Origin: Hirsutella rhossiliensis
Lineage: Eukaryota; Ascomycota; Sordariomycetes; Hypocreales; Ophiocordycipitaceae
Direction of reading: 5' to 3'
Assembly: GCF_020360975.1 (NCBI RefSeq)
Contig: NW_025408667.1
Location: 6,448,001-6,512,000 of the forward strand
Length of the DNA: 64,000 nucleotides
Made by a program: the position numbers and the translations under genes. Positions 20,892-34,980 of the stretch are shown piece after piece. The stretch's first letter is position 1. The number at the start of each line of letters is the position of its first letter. Below the pieces are notes generated by a model. That model did not search any database. It was not told where the DNA came from and worked only from the letters and a program-made list of their open reading frames with translations.

Positions 20892-23800
20892 CAGTGGCGC
20901 CAAACCACGGTCAAGGACGCTGCGAGGAGCGGCCGTCATCTTCCTGCACAAGACACATCCTCTCTTTGGAGGCTAGAGGATGTCGACTTAATCCGATCAG
21001 GGGCTGCCAACCTTGACAGTACTCGCTTTACGCCTGTTGCGTCACCTCAGGCTAGGTAGGCTCTTGATACCACTTGCAGTATGAAGAATCTACTATCCAT
21101 CAGGATACCTTGTATGTCCAATAGCTCTTGGGTCAGGCCATCGCCAACTGCTTACCCCAAGTTCATGGTGAGCTGACCCAGAGGTGAGTTAGTCGGAATT
21201 TGTCCACCTACCCTGTATCCCGCCATGTCTGGTCTCCAACGGCCCGTTCCGTCCTGTGACTGTCTCGTCCGTGGTCTTGCATTTTTCATCCCGTCGGACC
21301 TCGACTTTGAGCAAATTAACTGTGCAGCCCGCGAGTATGACTATCGCGGCGAGTCTCGGCTGACAAGAGAGCGGCTAGATGCCGCGGGCCTCATCGCAAA
21401 TGCGGGGTCTGGGGCATTTGGTCATTCGACCCCAACTCATGTTATACGAGGATGTCGCCGTCAGGACAGCGGAAGGAGGAACAGTGGCATGAGGACTGGT
21501 TCATCTCGGCATCCACTGTGCCAACTGTCATCCCCTCTCGAGAGCGACGGGTCAATCATCTGGTGGCGCTTCGCGAGCCCGGCTTCGTAACGGGACAATG
21601 AGGCGGGAGTGGACAGCGGCAAGAAACAACTGGACGGTATCCCCCATGGCCAGCGAGCTGGTGCCGAGCACATGACAGCTGGGGATAGCAACTGTGTCCT
21701 TGTGATGCCCAGTCTAGCGCGGAGACACATCGAGTGCCCCTTGGCGTAAATATAACCAGCCATTGCTCTTTCAACCCCTCCCCCTTCCCTTACCTCATCC
21801 TGGTCCTTTTCGATTTACTTTTTCAAAATGCGGAACCTCTCCGCCCTGTCTGCCTTGGGACAGGCTTGTGAGGGTGAAGGAAAGGGTGTGGGAGACGGGG
21901 CGGCGAGGGGGGGGGGTGAGCTGCCCTCATCCATGCCCAACGCTTCTTGTTGCTCGCTTCACAAACCGAATATCATCGGGCGCCTGCACTCTGGCCAGCC
22001 CTGGCACCGTGGGGAGTGAAGCGGCGGACCCGACAGTTTGGGAAGTCGTACCATGTTCTGACCGTTTCTGGACCCTGTCAAGCTACGAGGCCGCTCCATG
22101 TGACAGGTCTGCTTCTGCCGACATCCTCTGACTCTCTCTGGGCCTTTGGGGCGAAGGGGATGTCTTAGGCACATCCGCAGACACGATAGCGCGGCGGGGG
22201 GGAGGGAGACTTGTAGGGCCTGCCGGCTCATTGGAACGGACGCGGGTTGGCGGGTGAGGTGAGCATGATAGGGGGTGTGGATGGGTGTGGAGACGACAGG
22301 GCTGGTGCCTTTCCCGGACGGCAGCTCTTGGGTCGACGATGTTAGATGACTGGTTACTGGAAGCTTCACCGGTCCATCAGGGGGGCAAATGGGGGTAAGA
22401 TGATGGCACCGTTAGGCCTGATATGGCGGCCACATGTTCTTGCCGGCCCTTGCCTAGTCCCGACTGAGATAGTCGAGGTTTCTCCTTGGTTCGAGGACGG
22501 GGCTAGAGGAATAAGGACGGACCAAGGTAAGAAAAGAAAAACCATGGCGCAAGCTCTAGACGTTTTCTGCTCTGCCCTGTCGGCGTCACTCGGTGATAGC
22601 CAGCCCGCCGGCGCCAACGATCAGCTCCCCCTCAGGGCTGAATGAGGGAAGCTGTGATTTGAACCCATGAACCATGGCCCTGTGCTTCCCCCTCCCCATC
22701 TTTTCCTCTCCTCTCAGCCCGTTGTTTTGTTTTGTCAAGATCGATCGACCCGCAACCTGGGGATGGGACGCCGTCTCCATGGACTGACTTGCCAGGGCAG
22801 CTGTATGTCTCCGCAGATACACCGTAATTGCACAAAACGCGAGTCGTTAGGTTGCACGTCCTGTTCCTTCGGTGAGTACTTCATCCGGCGGATGCCTTCA
22901 GGGCATCGATCCGCCATTTTCAGCCGTTCCAGACTGTTGGAACAAGGGGGTTGAAATACGTGAATACGTGCCGGGGGCGGGGGCAGATGATACAGGATAC
23001 TGGGATGCTTCTGCTGTTTATCGTGATTCCCTCTTTTCCCACGTGGGAACAAACGCCCGGCTGGGCAAAGGCATGAGGACTGGAGTTTGGTGAGATGAGG
23101 CAGGTTGTTGGGATGCGTCTGTGTTGTATGGTGTCACAGCTCTTGGGATGAGACTGTTGTCCCTGTCGACGTTTCGTCGGTAGTTGTCTGCGTCCGCTGC
23201 TTCTTTGCACAATGATAGCAAAGGAACGGCAAGGAGACTTAGATGGCGGGGCAAAGGCACTTGGATTCATGAAGCCACCGGCCCGTTTTCTAGAGACACC
23301 TCTTTGCCGCCATGCTTCGAACAGGACCCAGCCTCCGGTGGTAAGGGGGGCTCTGTTTTCGTATTCGTTGAGCTAGAGGAACTTGAGAGTTCTGGATGTA
23401 TTCCTCCACGCTGAACTCTTTCCCGTCCAGCTCGCCTGGTAATGACTTACGCGTTCCTGACGATACCCCTCCCTTTGGTTCTGACAGCTCAGAACACACA
23501 GAAAGAGGCAAAAGAGGCGGCCAAGCTAGTGGAACTTGAATATAACCCAAGTACGACGTGTTTCGTACAGCGGCATATGTACACTAGAGCCTAGAGCCAG
23601 CCTCACCCAGAGCTACAGTGAAGAAGACGATGGTGGGAGGGGTGTCCTGTCTGTCAACCTCAAGGGGGGAGGGGGGTTAAGGCGACGGCGAACAAAGTCG
23701 ACACGGAAAAGGGCCCCGCAAGCACACACACACCCACCTATGCATGTACGAGCGTCCGCTATGGATGATGGATGCCGCGCAGCTCAAGTGGCACCCCCTA

Positions 23801-25690
23801 GTCACATGCCCGGCGAGCCATGCGTGCGTGCGCGTCCTGGCATCGTCTGCGGGCGAGGCTTGCTGCAGACGCTGCCCTGGATGTGTATGTGCACGATGCC
23901 TCGCTCAAGCGTTTTCGATAGAAGCGGATATAAATATATACGCTCGAGCAGAGAGGCGTCATGAGTCACAAGATGGCGTCGATTCATTTCCCAGAGTCTC
24001 GGGTCCGGGCACGCAATACCGCAGGGGTCGTCTTTATTTGCCACGCTGGGGAAATAAAACGTTTATTGCGACGGGGCCAAGCTTGCTGTTTTCTTTTTTC
24101 TTTGTCAGTCACTTGCCTCGGCCTTTCTTTTTGCTACCGAGTTTGATTCGAATGCCATCGTCCTCTTTTAGGTGTCGTGGCAGTACCGCATGAGACATGG
24201 GGGGAGAAACCATGATGAAAGGGGCGAGACCTGGTTTCTTTTTCCACGCCTCGTCTTTCTTTCCAATATACTTGAATCTTTGATAAGCCTGCCGGCGGCG
24301 TCAGAATATGCGCTGCCTGCAGGAACGTGAAAGAGGAAGAGGCGAGCAGTGAATTCATTAGACAGCGGCGGAACCGCGGATCGGATCCTCCCAGGGAAGA
24401 GACACCCTCTGTCTGAATGTGCGGTGCGGCCGGTGCTGATTCCTCTATGCAGAGATGGCTTGCGTCGGCTGGCATCACAAGGTTTGATATCCAGCATCTA
24501 ACAAGCAGCCCGGCGAGCAGGCTCCCGACTACGTACGCCATCTCAACGTCCTGGCCTTTTTCCTCTGACTGGGTTAAGTTAACTATTGCTCATGGACCAC
24601 ATGAATGTCTGGACCTTGTAAGCAGTCATTGTTACCTGGTCTCCGCTCACCAACGTGAAGCCTACAAACTTGCTCCTTTCTTTTTGCCCATTAGGGATTA
24701 TCCATGCTGGCTCAGCACAAAAACGCACGCCCTCCCTGTCTAGCTCTGCAAAGATCCCAAGTCCTCATCGCTGCAGACGCTCATTTGTGAGCCAACTTGC
24801 AAATGTACTTGAGCGAATAGGGTTAAGAGGATATGTTTTGTGCAGTAGCGCTTGCTGGAGAGCTCGAATGGAAGCCTCCCCCTTTCTCCACGCCCCTTAA
24901 CCTTGCAACTTTCTCTCTTCTTCCTTTCTTAATCCCTTCTTATCTTCTCTTGTACTGGTACTTGGTGCCCCTTTGTGACTGATCCCCAACGTGCGACATC
25001 AATTCCCGAGGCCCATGCCCGGGCGGTTTGGATGCACGACGAAGCCATACAGGCTGCGTGGACGTCCCGTGCCACGTCCGGGATGTCAAGGGGTTGGTAG
25101 GAAAACGACAGAAAAATATCCATGCCCACTGCGTACGTGGCTCGCGGTACGGATACGCACGAGTCCCCTTGCCATCCGCGTGTGTGAGAGTGTGTGTGCG
25201 CGTAACAAGGTGCCGCAGCAAGGCAAGCAAGCGGCCATCTCCATGTGCTGTCAGCTGTGTCATTCGCGTGCATCTCAGCTGCGTCAGGTGATGATTGTTC
25301 ACCTCGACTGCAAGAGCTGCAAGAGTGACCGCGTTTGCACGTTTCCTTGTCGGCTTTTGAGCCAATCTTCTCCAACACCCACTCGGCCACCACCTGTCTC
25401 GCCATCCATGTCCAGTAGAGTCTCAGACCTCAGAATACAGCAAAAGCACGCTCGAGCATATGCACAAGGGGGAATTCCGGGTTTTCGGGTTATCGACAAG
25501 GATGCTTGGCTGCATCGCCATGCTTCATCGTTGTCCCGCGGAGCTGGATGCTGGGTTGGCCTTCTCCACGGCCTCGTGCTTTCGATTACGGCAGTAAAAG
25601 CGCAAGCGTTGTTGTCTCTTCTCGCCCCGGACGAATAGCCCGGACACCCCTCCCTTCTCCTTCGGCCTGGTGTCTGGATTCCCGCCAGGT
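20892..25690. other. Gene-free interval, part 1
   Basis: Only short, mutually overlapping frames without recognisable domains occur. There are a pyrimidine-rich tract at 21771-21830, a 10-G run at 21907-21916, G-rich patches near 23660-23690 and an AT-rich tataaatatata at 23930-23941. An ATG-started 121-codon frame at 21225-21590 is the most protein-like stretch (LAFFIPSDLDFEQINCAARE), but it has no family match I know and no neighbours to join to. Confidence 0.4.
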
Positions 25691-25691
25691 A

Positions 25692-25711
25692 TACGGAGTA
25701 CCTACGGAGTA
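25692..25711. repeat. TACGGAGTA, two copies in tandem
   Basis: Perfect copies at 25692-25700 and 25703-25711 are separated by two bases (cc). The arrangement mirrors the doubled word near 17580, but in the other orientation. Confidence 0.75.
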
Positions 25712-26701
25712 GACGTACCCATGTTTGTTATGTAGTGTGCATGTTGTTTCCATCATATTCTGCCTTCAACACACGTTGGGTGCGGTTCCTGGGTACCTAT
25801 GTAGAGGTAAGACTTTTGTGAGGATATCCCCAGATGGGTGGTGCTCACTGACCAGCCCCCTTCAACGTGGTATCCCAGGCCAAGCTACATATATACATAG
25901 CGTCTCCTCTTGCGTCGAACGGGCCGTTTTTGTGGCGGTTTTGTTTTCTTCTAGGCGCGAAGCGAGGCCGAAGGCGAGCGGCGTCGTTTACCTTGACGGG
26001 CGCCTACATGACGGGGCCGCCACAGCCAGGGATCACATCGGTGTCATTGATGACCGAATTTGATATCCGATCTCCATGAGCTACGATGTGCTGCAAAATC
26101 GCAACGGGGCGCCGCTCCTAAATGCCGGGTCGAAAGCATCTGTCGATCTAGGGGAGAGGGGGAATCTGACAACACGGAGGAGATAAGTTCCTTCCCCTGC
26201 GTTTACCCTGTCGCTTCTCCTCTTTTCTGTTCCATCTAGGATATGTCACTGTCACATGATACCTGCTGCCAGTGTCCAAGAATCGTCATCGCTGGGATAG
26301 CATCTCGACTTTCTTTGCGACAGAGGCGGATGAGCACAGACAGACACGCAGTCTCTTTATTTGAATGCAGGTTTTTTGACACAACCCCCATAGTTCACAC
26401 ACACGGATTATGTGTAGTAGTAAAATTTGTACAAAACAGCCACCGGCATAACGGACAAGCACTGTCTGCCCGTGAGTCCTCATGCTCGGGATAGGCGCGC
26501 AGCTTGGTTCGGATGCGCCACTTGCCGATGTACTTTACGAACCGGCGCATCAGACTTTGCAGGGTCTGCCCACCGAGCTCGTCTGCCGCCTCAGTACCCC
26601 GTAGGCGAGCTGCTACCGCTTGAACCCGGTCTGTGGTGGCTGCGAAGAAGAGGCCCTCCGTACCATGATGTAACGGTGCGAGGAAACTCAATGGCTTGAT
26701 T

Positions 26702-26734
<33 letters not shown>

Positions 26735-26754
26735 TATATAAATATATATATATT
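26702..26754. repeat. AC/AT dinucleotide microsatellite
   Basis: About 13 uninterrupted AC units are followed by an AT-rich tail (catatataaatatatatata). It is a typical simple-sequence repeat, likely variable in length between strains. Confidence 0.9.
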
Positions 26755-29101
26755 CTACATGAAAACCAAGAATGCCTGAACAAAGTGGTGGGAGCGAGGT
26801 GGCTGCAAGGCCGACTGGCTGAGTGAGCACGAGGCATGTGGGTGAATACAAGAAGAATGCGGGACGGCCCGGACGGTGACAGCACGGGGCCCGAACCGCA
26901 TCACCGCAATAAATAGCTGACAGGAGTGGCGGGAAACGAGCCAGCGATGTGGCGCTGGAAGTCGGACGCCCATTATTGTCTGGTTGTCTAGATTGCAGGC
27001 CGTATTCGAGACAATGGGCTGTGGCTTGCTTCCTCTCTCATTTCTCCCCCGTGCCGTGTACTCGGACGCCTATTCACCTACAGATACTCGGCGGATGAGC
27101 AAAATATATCTGCAAGTATTCATGGGACGATGTGACGGCGGAGGAGAAGTCCAAGGCCTTGGAGCAAGGGGGTGGACTGAGAGCATTGCGCCGTCGCCTC
27201 CCCGTCGCCTCCCCCGTCGTCAAGGTAACAGAAGACGGAATGGAAGCTGTTTCTCCCATACTATTCGACGACGGACAATCTACATGGGGGATGGCGGCGA
27301 CAGGGGCGCCTGGTCTCGGCGTGACGGGCGATGAAGGCCGCCCAGCCCCGGGCCGTCTTTGCAGGCCAGGGATGACGGGCTGCGGCAGATGGTGGCTGCA
27401 GCCGCCGGCTAGAGGAACAAACAAGAGCAGGTGCAACTGCTCGAAGGCTCGACGTCATCCAAGGGGCGGCAGAGCTTCAATGCGACAGGGTAGGGTTTCT
27501 CTCCTGTGCGTTGTCAATAGCGGCTCTATTGATTCGGCCTCGGGACACCCTGTACTGGGTGTCTTCAAATTGTAAGTTGCCGGCGTGAGAGCGAAGCGTC
27601 TCGGTCCACGGTGTTCCGGCGCCACATGCTGCGTCAAGGCCGGACAGGTATGTACTGCATGTAATAAAATGGTCTGGCCCCTTGGCATATCTACCCGACC
27701 GGGCCACCTCCTGTGCCCGGCGTCGTCGAGACTCGCTGGGCGGTGGACACACGGGCATGGACCGGGGCCACGGGCCATGCGGTTGATCGGGGGTTGTATG
27801 TACAGCACAGCACGGGCGTTTATATGCATGTTGGGTCTTCGGCCTGGCCGTGAGGCGGAAACATACATGCTGTCTGTATCTGTACAGCATCGTGACGGGA
27901 GAGCTGGGGCACGGATGTGGTGGTCAAGGACAAGACGCAACAAGAGAGTACTCTTTCTGAGTAGACGTATCATGTATAGCACAGTCTACTTCATCCCAGT
28001 ACAATACTGCTTGTTGGCGGGACCTTTGGACCACCCCGGAGCTCCCTGATCCTGGTGAGTGCTTGCAGGAGCATTGCCATCATCAAGACTTAGGCACAGG
28101 AACCCCACCGCCCTCAAATCCCTCTCCTTTCTTTATCTGCGCGTGTTTGCCAAGTGTTGGTTCCATGGTGCTGCACCGCATGAGGACCTACACAACATGA
28201 CTGGGCGTGACATACGTTGATGCGGAGAACGCGGGCAACAAACATACAGTCCCCCATTCGAGTGAGCGCAGACATCTTACCACTCCGGTAGGTACCAATA
28301 CTCCTCGACATGCAGATTTCTGCACATGTGGTATCCATACAGGTGCCTGTGTGTACATTGACGGACTCTGTACAGCCTCAATTCCCACATCTGTTGGCTG
28401 AGGAGCTTCCGCATGCACTGCGGAACCCTGCCCTGGATGTACGTGCATGAGCATAGCTACATGGTGCCTATGCTCCAGTTCCCATGCACAGTAGAGCCTT
28501 GAGTACTGTACTTGGCCAGTAATGCCTGTAGAGAAACCCAATTCCCTATCACGGCCGTTGCGCACAGCCCAGCCGCCCCGATCATGTTGGTTTCCCTTCC
28601 CCCTCTTCCAGGATGAGTGAGCCTCATGACTGATGTACCCTGCCGCCGCCCACCTCGACTCTGGACCACGGATCGGCATCCAGATGCAGGCTGGACTCCT
28701 TCCAGAGCACGGCCATCAGGGTGAGCGGATGATGGACGGGGTCCAGCCAACACATCCCATGCACAAACACTTCGTCTATGTCATACTTACCCGTAATGAG
28801 AGTACGCGACAGGACCAATAACATCACACGGACATCCCACCCTCTCATGAGGAAGGAGAATAGAAGACGAAGGAAGAATGAAGAGACAGAAATTCTTGCA
28901 GAGAGAAGAAAGATGCCGGCAGAGCTGCAGAAGCGCCAACAATCTGTCTAAAACATGCCTACCGAGCTACGCTGAAAGACTGCTGCAGGCAGGCAAGCCA
29001 GAGATGGTCAGGTACGAAGTACACGCTCCATACATGGCATGCTCTCGTCCGCGCAACCAGAGGCTCTCCTGTACGCGACCTGTGTACGGTACTGCATGAA
29101 G

Positions 29102-29110
29102 TACTCCGTA
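29102..29110. repeat. TACTCCGTA word
   Basis: A single perfect copy, inside gtactccgtac. Confidence 0.7.
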
Positions 29111-30000
29111 CATGCGGTGTCCTGGCAGGTAAAGCAAGGTAAGATGATGACTTGACCGTCAACAGAGGGTTCAGGCCTCGAAATAGCAACGCAGATGCGC
29201 CTGTTAGTTAGTCATGCAGCAAGCCCAAGAAGACGAAACAGCCAGTGTGTAATAAGCTGTACGCGTTCTGTGGGAAAGCTGCCTATGACACAGTTCCTTC
29301 CAGGGCGTGCAACCATCTCTCCCTTTCTCTCTCCATGCTGCTCCTCCGCCACTCTCCCCCTTCTACTGGCTACCACCATGAGGAGGACACGATGATACTT
29401 ATGGGAAAGGAGGGTCATTCAAATGCCTATGTGAAGCCTTGTGTGCAGGCCCCAAATCACAGGCTACTACGGCGTCAATGTAGCTTGATGAATTGCTGAA
29501 GGTTCACACATCGATTTATGTAAGTCAAAGTAACAAAGACAAACCCATACACTCCGTCTTGGCTCATACCGGGACCTCTGTCACTCTGACGCAGTCACTC
29601 CTCTCTTCGTGCCGGGGCACCCGCATCAACACGCCGCTCCCTCCCTCTGCCAGAGAGGGTGTTTGACATGGGTCCCGCTGCCTGTACCTACTTCGTACTT
29701 CGCACGTCGCACTGGAGCTGAAGCGGACAAGCCACCGTCCCATCTGGCTTGAGCATCGGCCCGCCGGTGCAGGCGACCTAAGCCTGCCTGCGCACTTCCT
29801 TGGACCATTTTTTATTGCTCACTCTCATACTCGCCTCGCATTTCCCATGGCCGTTCGTCCTCACTTCATCCTCCGCTGGTTTCCAGAATGCCTGTTTTGC
29901 CGCCGCGCCAGTCCTGTTTGCCATGTTTGTTCCGCCATTCCTGTAAAAATGGATGCTGTCAACGCTTTGCCCTCACTTGCGCCGCCTGAGTCCCTGCCGT

Positions 30001-33000
30001 ATGGTTGAAAATACAATAAAACGAAGCAATACAGGCAAATAAGCCCGATCAAATCAACAATCAAAGAAAAGGAGCCTGACGATTTCCAAAAGACAAATGC
30101 TCATCCCAGTCAAAGTAGACTCCCCCCTGACCCCTAAAAAAACAAACTCAGGTTCGCACCCGTTGAGTCCCAATCTTTCTGTGCCGTAATCCTTGGTTGC
30201 TATGCGTGCGAGTGTGCAAACGAGTTCGTCGGAAAGCTTCGAACCAACTCTCCAACAGCATGATGCTCGGTTCACACCGACGCCTTCCTCTTCCTCGATT
30301 TGGTTCGCGCGTAAATCGATCTGAAAGGCCTTGTTGCCCCTCGCCCTCCAACTGTCGTTCTTGCTTGCTTTCTGGTTCGCCTCGAGAGCGAGCATTGTTT
30401 CTTCCCCATTCTCCCGTCCCGCTGTGTCCCCCTCTTTCCCCTCTGTGCTTTCTCCTGGTGACTCCTCTTTTGGACCTTTGTTAGATCCCCCTCATCTGCG
30501 GTGTGGCAGCCGTGATCCAGAGATCTGCAAGCCATCTTCCATCATCTTGCCGTCGACAGGACTTCTCCCTCCATAAGCAGCCGCGCCACAGCGCATGGGC
30601 GCAGACGACCAACAACGCATTTGTGAGTCTGGACAGTATAGAAGCAGCCCACATGGCGTCCACGGGGTTTCGCGCGCCGGTCACCCGCAAAAAACAAAAG
30701 CACAAGTCCCGAATGGGCCGGAGCAGACTCTAGCGGGCAGCGAGGTAACAACATGTCGTCTGGGACGATTTGGGGAGCTGATGCTCCAACTGCAGACCAA
30801 GAGGGGAGGAGGGTAGTGACAAGGATGTGTGGCAGGAGAGGGAGAGAGGGTCAAGAGACAGACATTGAGGGGAGGGAGAATAAGGCCCGTCTCCCCTTTC
30901 CCCTTATTGCCTTGTTCTTGAGCCTCTCCGTCACCGCTTACACATCCCCATGCCGTCTCCCAATCTCCCCCGGGCTGGAAACTGCTCACTGGGCGGAGAC
31001 GTGGCGCGGGTAGTTGGTCATTCTGGTCGTCGGCCGCCGGATCAACTTGGCCCAGGGGTGGTTGCTAGGTTGTTGTCGTTCACGGCAGGCGGCTGCAGGT
31101 CTGTAAGTCAGCCTCATGCAAGTCGCGACAAAAAGAGGTTGGCAGGCCGGGAGTGACCGCGGCGGCAGAAGCAGCCAAAGACGGGGAAGCAGAGAAGGGC
31201 ATGTTGGAAATTTAGCAACGCACAGCATATGTCGTTACCCCTGCCGAGATGAAGTCAGTCCAGTCCCTTGCCGTACATGCGCATGGGATGCGGGTTGGGC
31301 ACCATGCATCTGGTCCCTTCTCCCAATTACTCACCAGTACTGCTTGCTTACGACGGTGGGTGGGCATCGCCGCTCCGTCTCGATGTACTTGGAACACCAC
31401 GACTCGACCAGGTGGTAATGGTGCTGGCAGCTCAGCTCTTTCTGTTCCTCTGCTTAGCCAAGCCGCCGACTATGCCACGTCGAGAGGAGGAGAATCCAGG
31501 CCACACTCCATCTTGCCCTCTTCAACACCATCGTGAAAACGAGGGCCACGAGATGGATGGTCGCGTCTGAAACTTACGTATATGTAGTTGCACATGGTGA
31601 CGCGCCTGTCGGTAGGGGCCGGGACGGACGGCGGCCTGAGGTAGTTGGGAGCAGTGGCCGTGTGCTTTGGCTTTGCTCCTCCACGCACGGGTGGACGCCA
31701 GAAGAGAGATGTCGGTTTCCGAATCGTCGAAAGCTCGTTGTCGGCTATGTTGCAGGGGCAGGCCGCGCAAGGCGCCGAGGCTGGTTCTCACGAAAAGAGG
31801 AGCAGAGGATGAGAACGGCGGGTTGAGGCAAGTTCTAGTCTGTAAAGAGGAGGGAAATGGAGGACGGGACAAGAGATTGAGGGTATTTGGTCGTGGAGAA
31901 GGAAGTCAAGGTAGGCTCAACAGACCATGTTCGCCACAGAGGCTGAAGGGGAGGCAGCCGGGTGTATTTAAAGATTGAAGGGACTCGGATCTGCACGATG
32001 TTAGTACCGCGTACTTGGTACCACCCATGTGGACGAAGGTTATCCCCCAATCCACGCGAGAAACAGCACAGTACAGTATGATGCTATGGAGGCGGACAAG
32101 GGCCTGTCCTGGCTCCGCTGTCTCTCTCCGCCATGAGGAACCAACCCTGGATGGCGGATGCCGGGAGCAACCTAGCTCGGTACGACCAGCCTGGACCTGG
32201 GGGGGTACATGGAGCACGGTACGCACCAGACAGCGTACAGTAGGTACAGGGGCTGTGAGTATTGTACATAGGCCCACCTGCTACAGTACGCACAAAGAGC
32301 ATGCATGCATGTCTCCTCGTTGGGAGCGTACAAGTTATGAAGTTGGAAGGAGACGGGAGACCATACAGAGCGGCTTCGATACTCTGCAAAATGGCTTGTC
32401 TTACACTCTATTTCCGCCGTCTCTTGACTTGCTCCCTCTCTCTCATTCTTCCTCCATCTCCTCTCTCCCCGACCTCTTGGTACCCTCTCACCGTCTAGTT
32501 CCAGGACAAGGAGGGGGTGTATGAGGCCATGAGAAAACCATGTAGACATAGCAGGGGGTGCATGAGTGCGGATCCATTCATCTTTGGCTGGAGGGGTGAA
32601 GATTAAAGGGGGCAAATAGAGCATCAGGGGAGGGGGGGGGGGGGGGGGGGGGGGTGAGGGGCGTGTGAGAGGCTCCATGTCCATTGATGGATGGCTCACT
32701 GCACGCCCGGGGCACACAATGACAGGAAAAGGGACAAGAGCTGGGACAGGGCGACTTGCGAGGCGAGACTGTCAAGTCGTGACCTGGCATGGCATGGCGT
32801 GGCGTGGCGTGGCTGGCCCGCCTAAGTGCGATGATATCGGGCATTCGTGGCAGCGATGGGATTCTGCCGTGCAGAAACCCAAGCTAAGCAAGGCGTGCGT
32901 GCAGCCGCTGCACAGGCAGGCAGACGGTCTGCCGTCTAATCATTGCGTTTCCCCTTTGAGCCTTGCTCTTGGGGGCGGGTGCCCCTCAAAGCGTCGAGCA

Positions 33001-34980
33001 GGACGGTGCTGGAGCGGGAGCACTCGATCAGAGCATCCGGTTGTCGGCATGCAAGCCTCTCGCCTTTTCCATCTAGATGTTGCCAGGCAAGGTAAGGAGA
33101 GGCACTTGTATACATGGGTCAGGCCGGGGGGCTCTTTGTCGGTTGTTTGTGGCCAACCTCGCGTCGATTTTGGATGCCATTCATGTTAGCCAGCAATAGT
33201 CATGAACCAACATACGAGCTTTTGGGCTCTACGGAGACTGCTCTCCCAGATTATCAACGGCGGCTACCTCGGTCAATACAGGTCCACGACCGGGGGGGGG
33301 GCGGATTGCCAAATGGCCCAACGTGCCTAATAAACCACAGCCGGCCAGCTGCCTCCGGCCCAGACCCGTCTTTGTCCGCTGGCGGAAAAAAGAGTCACGA
33401 GGGGGAGGAGGGGGAAGATGTTTGGCTGCAGACAAAACAGCAGCATCATCAACGCGTGCCATACGCTGCAGCAGCTTGAGCACCGCGCCGGGACGGTGTC
33501 GTCGGGCACTGACGTACGAGGCTATGTATCTGCTATCTATCGGTGGTGGTGTGACCCAACTTGACTGGCCTGTGGCAGGCGAGGTGAGGCGAGGTGAGGT
33601 CAAAGGTGGGTGGTATCAGAGGTAAGGTACTGTACGTCAGCCTGTAGGCCTACCTACCTTGCTCGGTAGTAAGTTGGGCATCCTGTCGGTGTTTACCAGT
33701 GTGGGAGAGAGCCCTCTCTTTCCTCGACGCTTTTCCGCCGGACCCCTTTTGGTCGGGACGATTGGCACCACGATGTGGAGGAGTGTGGGTGATGGAAGCT
33801 GCCATCGCGCGGGACAGCCCAGAGAGGCTTGCTTGGCTATTCCAAACCCCTGTCAGAACCCCCCGGCCTTGGTGCTGCTTTCGCCGATGACGGGACAAGG
33901 ATAAGGTTACCTTAACCCACGGGATAAGGGGGGAGTTCCTACAGCACTTGTGTCCACACTACCCTCTCACACACAGGCACTCGTCCTCTCTCGCTCTCTC
34001 TCTCCCTTTCTCCCACTCTCTGCTGCAGTATCCTTCCCCAGTCTTGCGCCACAAACGCCAAACAGGGGCCCCCTCGATGCTCCTCCGCAAGGGCCCCCCC
34101 TCTGGCGCTCCTCCTGCTCTTTATCACCGAGGAGCGGGCGGTTGCTACCCCTCAGAAAATCGCCTCCGTCTGAAACAGCCAACCTCATCCATCGTCGCTG
34201 TCCCACGTGGCTGGCCTTGTCGTGCAATCAAAGGCCTCCGCGTTGGCCGGCAATCACTCTTCTCCTCGAACCCCCTCCCGCTGCCTGACCGTCTTTCATC
34301 CAGTGTCCTTTGTCCGAGGGCCCCTCTTTCCAGCAGCTCGAGGTCACCTGCTGACGCAACCGGCGAATGAATCAAGTCTTTGGCTGCTGATCCCGTCCCC
34401 CGGATCGCGAAAACGCACCAAAGAGCAATCCCACGGCAAGGCCCGCTCCGACGAGGAATCCACTCGTTGATCCACTTGCAGATGCCTATGGCCGTCAGTA
34501 CCAGGGCAGTACATGCCGTGTTGATGGCTTCGCCGGGTACATACTTGGTCGGCAATTCGAGTCGCCCATGCCGTTGGCCAATTCCACCACGGCTAACAAT
34601 GCCGTGCTGTTACATGTATGTGTTTGCTTGTGTCCGCTCGCTTCAACATGGCCACTCTATACAGTAGCTGCCGTGTCGTCCGATCCATCATCCCCCGCCT
34701 GCACGACACGGTGGCGCCTTTGCGACCAGGGTCGGGCCCGAGATCGAGCCCGAGATGCCTCGCCATGGGCTTCCGTTCTCCTACGCCCGGTCGGCCAGCC
34801 GCCGCTACTGTATGTACGTCCTGGCAGGCGAGAGGACGGCCAAGTTGCGCATCTTGGCTGGCTTTAGTGCCCCCTCGCCTTGCAGCTGCCGGATCTGTTC
34901 CCATCATGACAGTTTGACCCTCGGTGCTTTGCAGACTGCGTGACAAAGCACATGCGACGCTAAAGGCGAAAAAAAGAAGC
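30001..34980. other. Gene-free interval, part 3
   Basis: Pyrimidine-rich stretches (about 30350-30480, 32400-32480 and 33960-34030) look like fungal leaders, but no coding frame with a start codon, length and composition to match follows them. A 23-G run lies at 32632-32654 and a 10-G run near 33292. Short direct repeats occur (ggcgt at 32790-32812; gaggtgaggc at 33578-33600). Noncoding transcripts are conceivable but cannot be shown. Confidence 0.4.
32632..32654 (+). repeat. Homopolymer of 23 guanines
   Basis: An uninterrupted run of G, flanked by aggggagg-like G-rich sequence upstream. It is able in principle to form G-quadruplex structures. Length may also be affected by sequencing error. 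Confidence 0.85.

Larger units (their letters stand above)
25712..30000. other. Gene-free interval, part 2
   Basis: No gene can be supported. It contains an AC/AT microsatellite (26702-26754), a perfect TACTCCGTA (29102-29110) and many gtac-containing words. A 147-codon frame at 27132-27575 and a 163-codon frame on the other strand at 28188-28679 have no recognisable domain and are within chance length for this GC content. Confidence 0.4.

Noticed and set aside
22650..22740. tRNA-like B box on the minus strand (gggttcaaatcac)
   Set aside because: No A box or cloverleaf pairing at the required distance.
24991..25638. 215-codon + strand frame in the gene-free interval
   Set aside because: Low-information composition with no domain, signal peptide or splice support.
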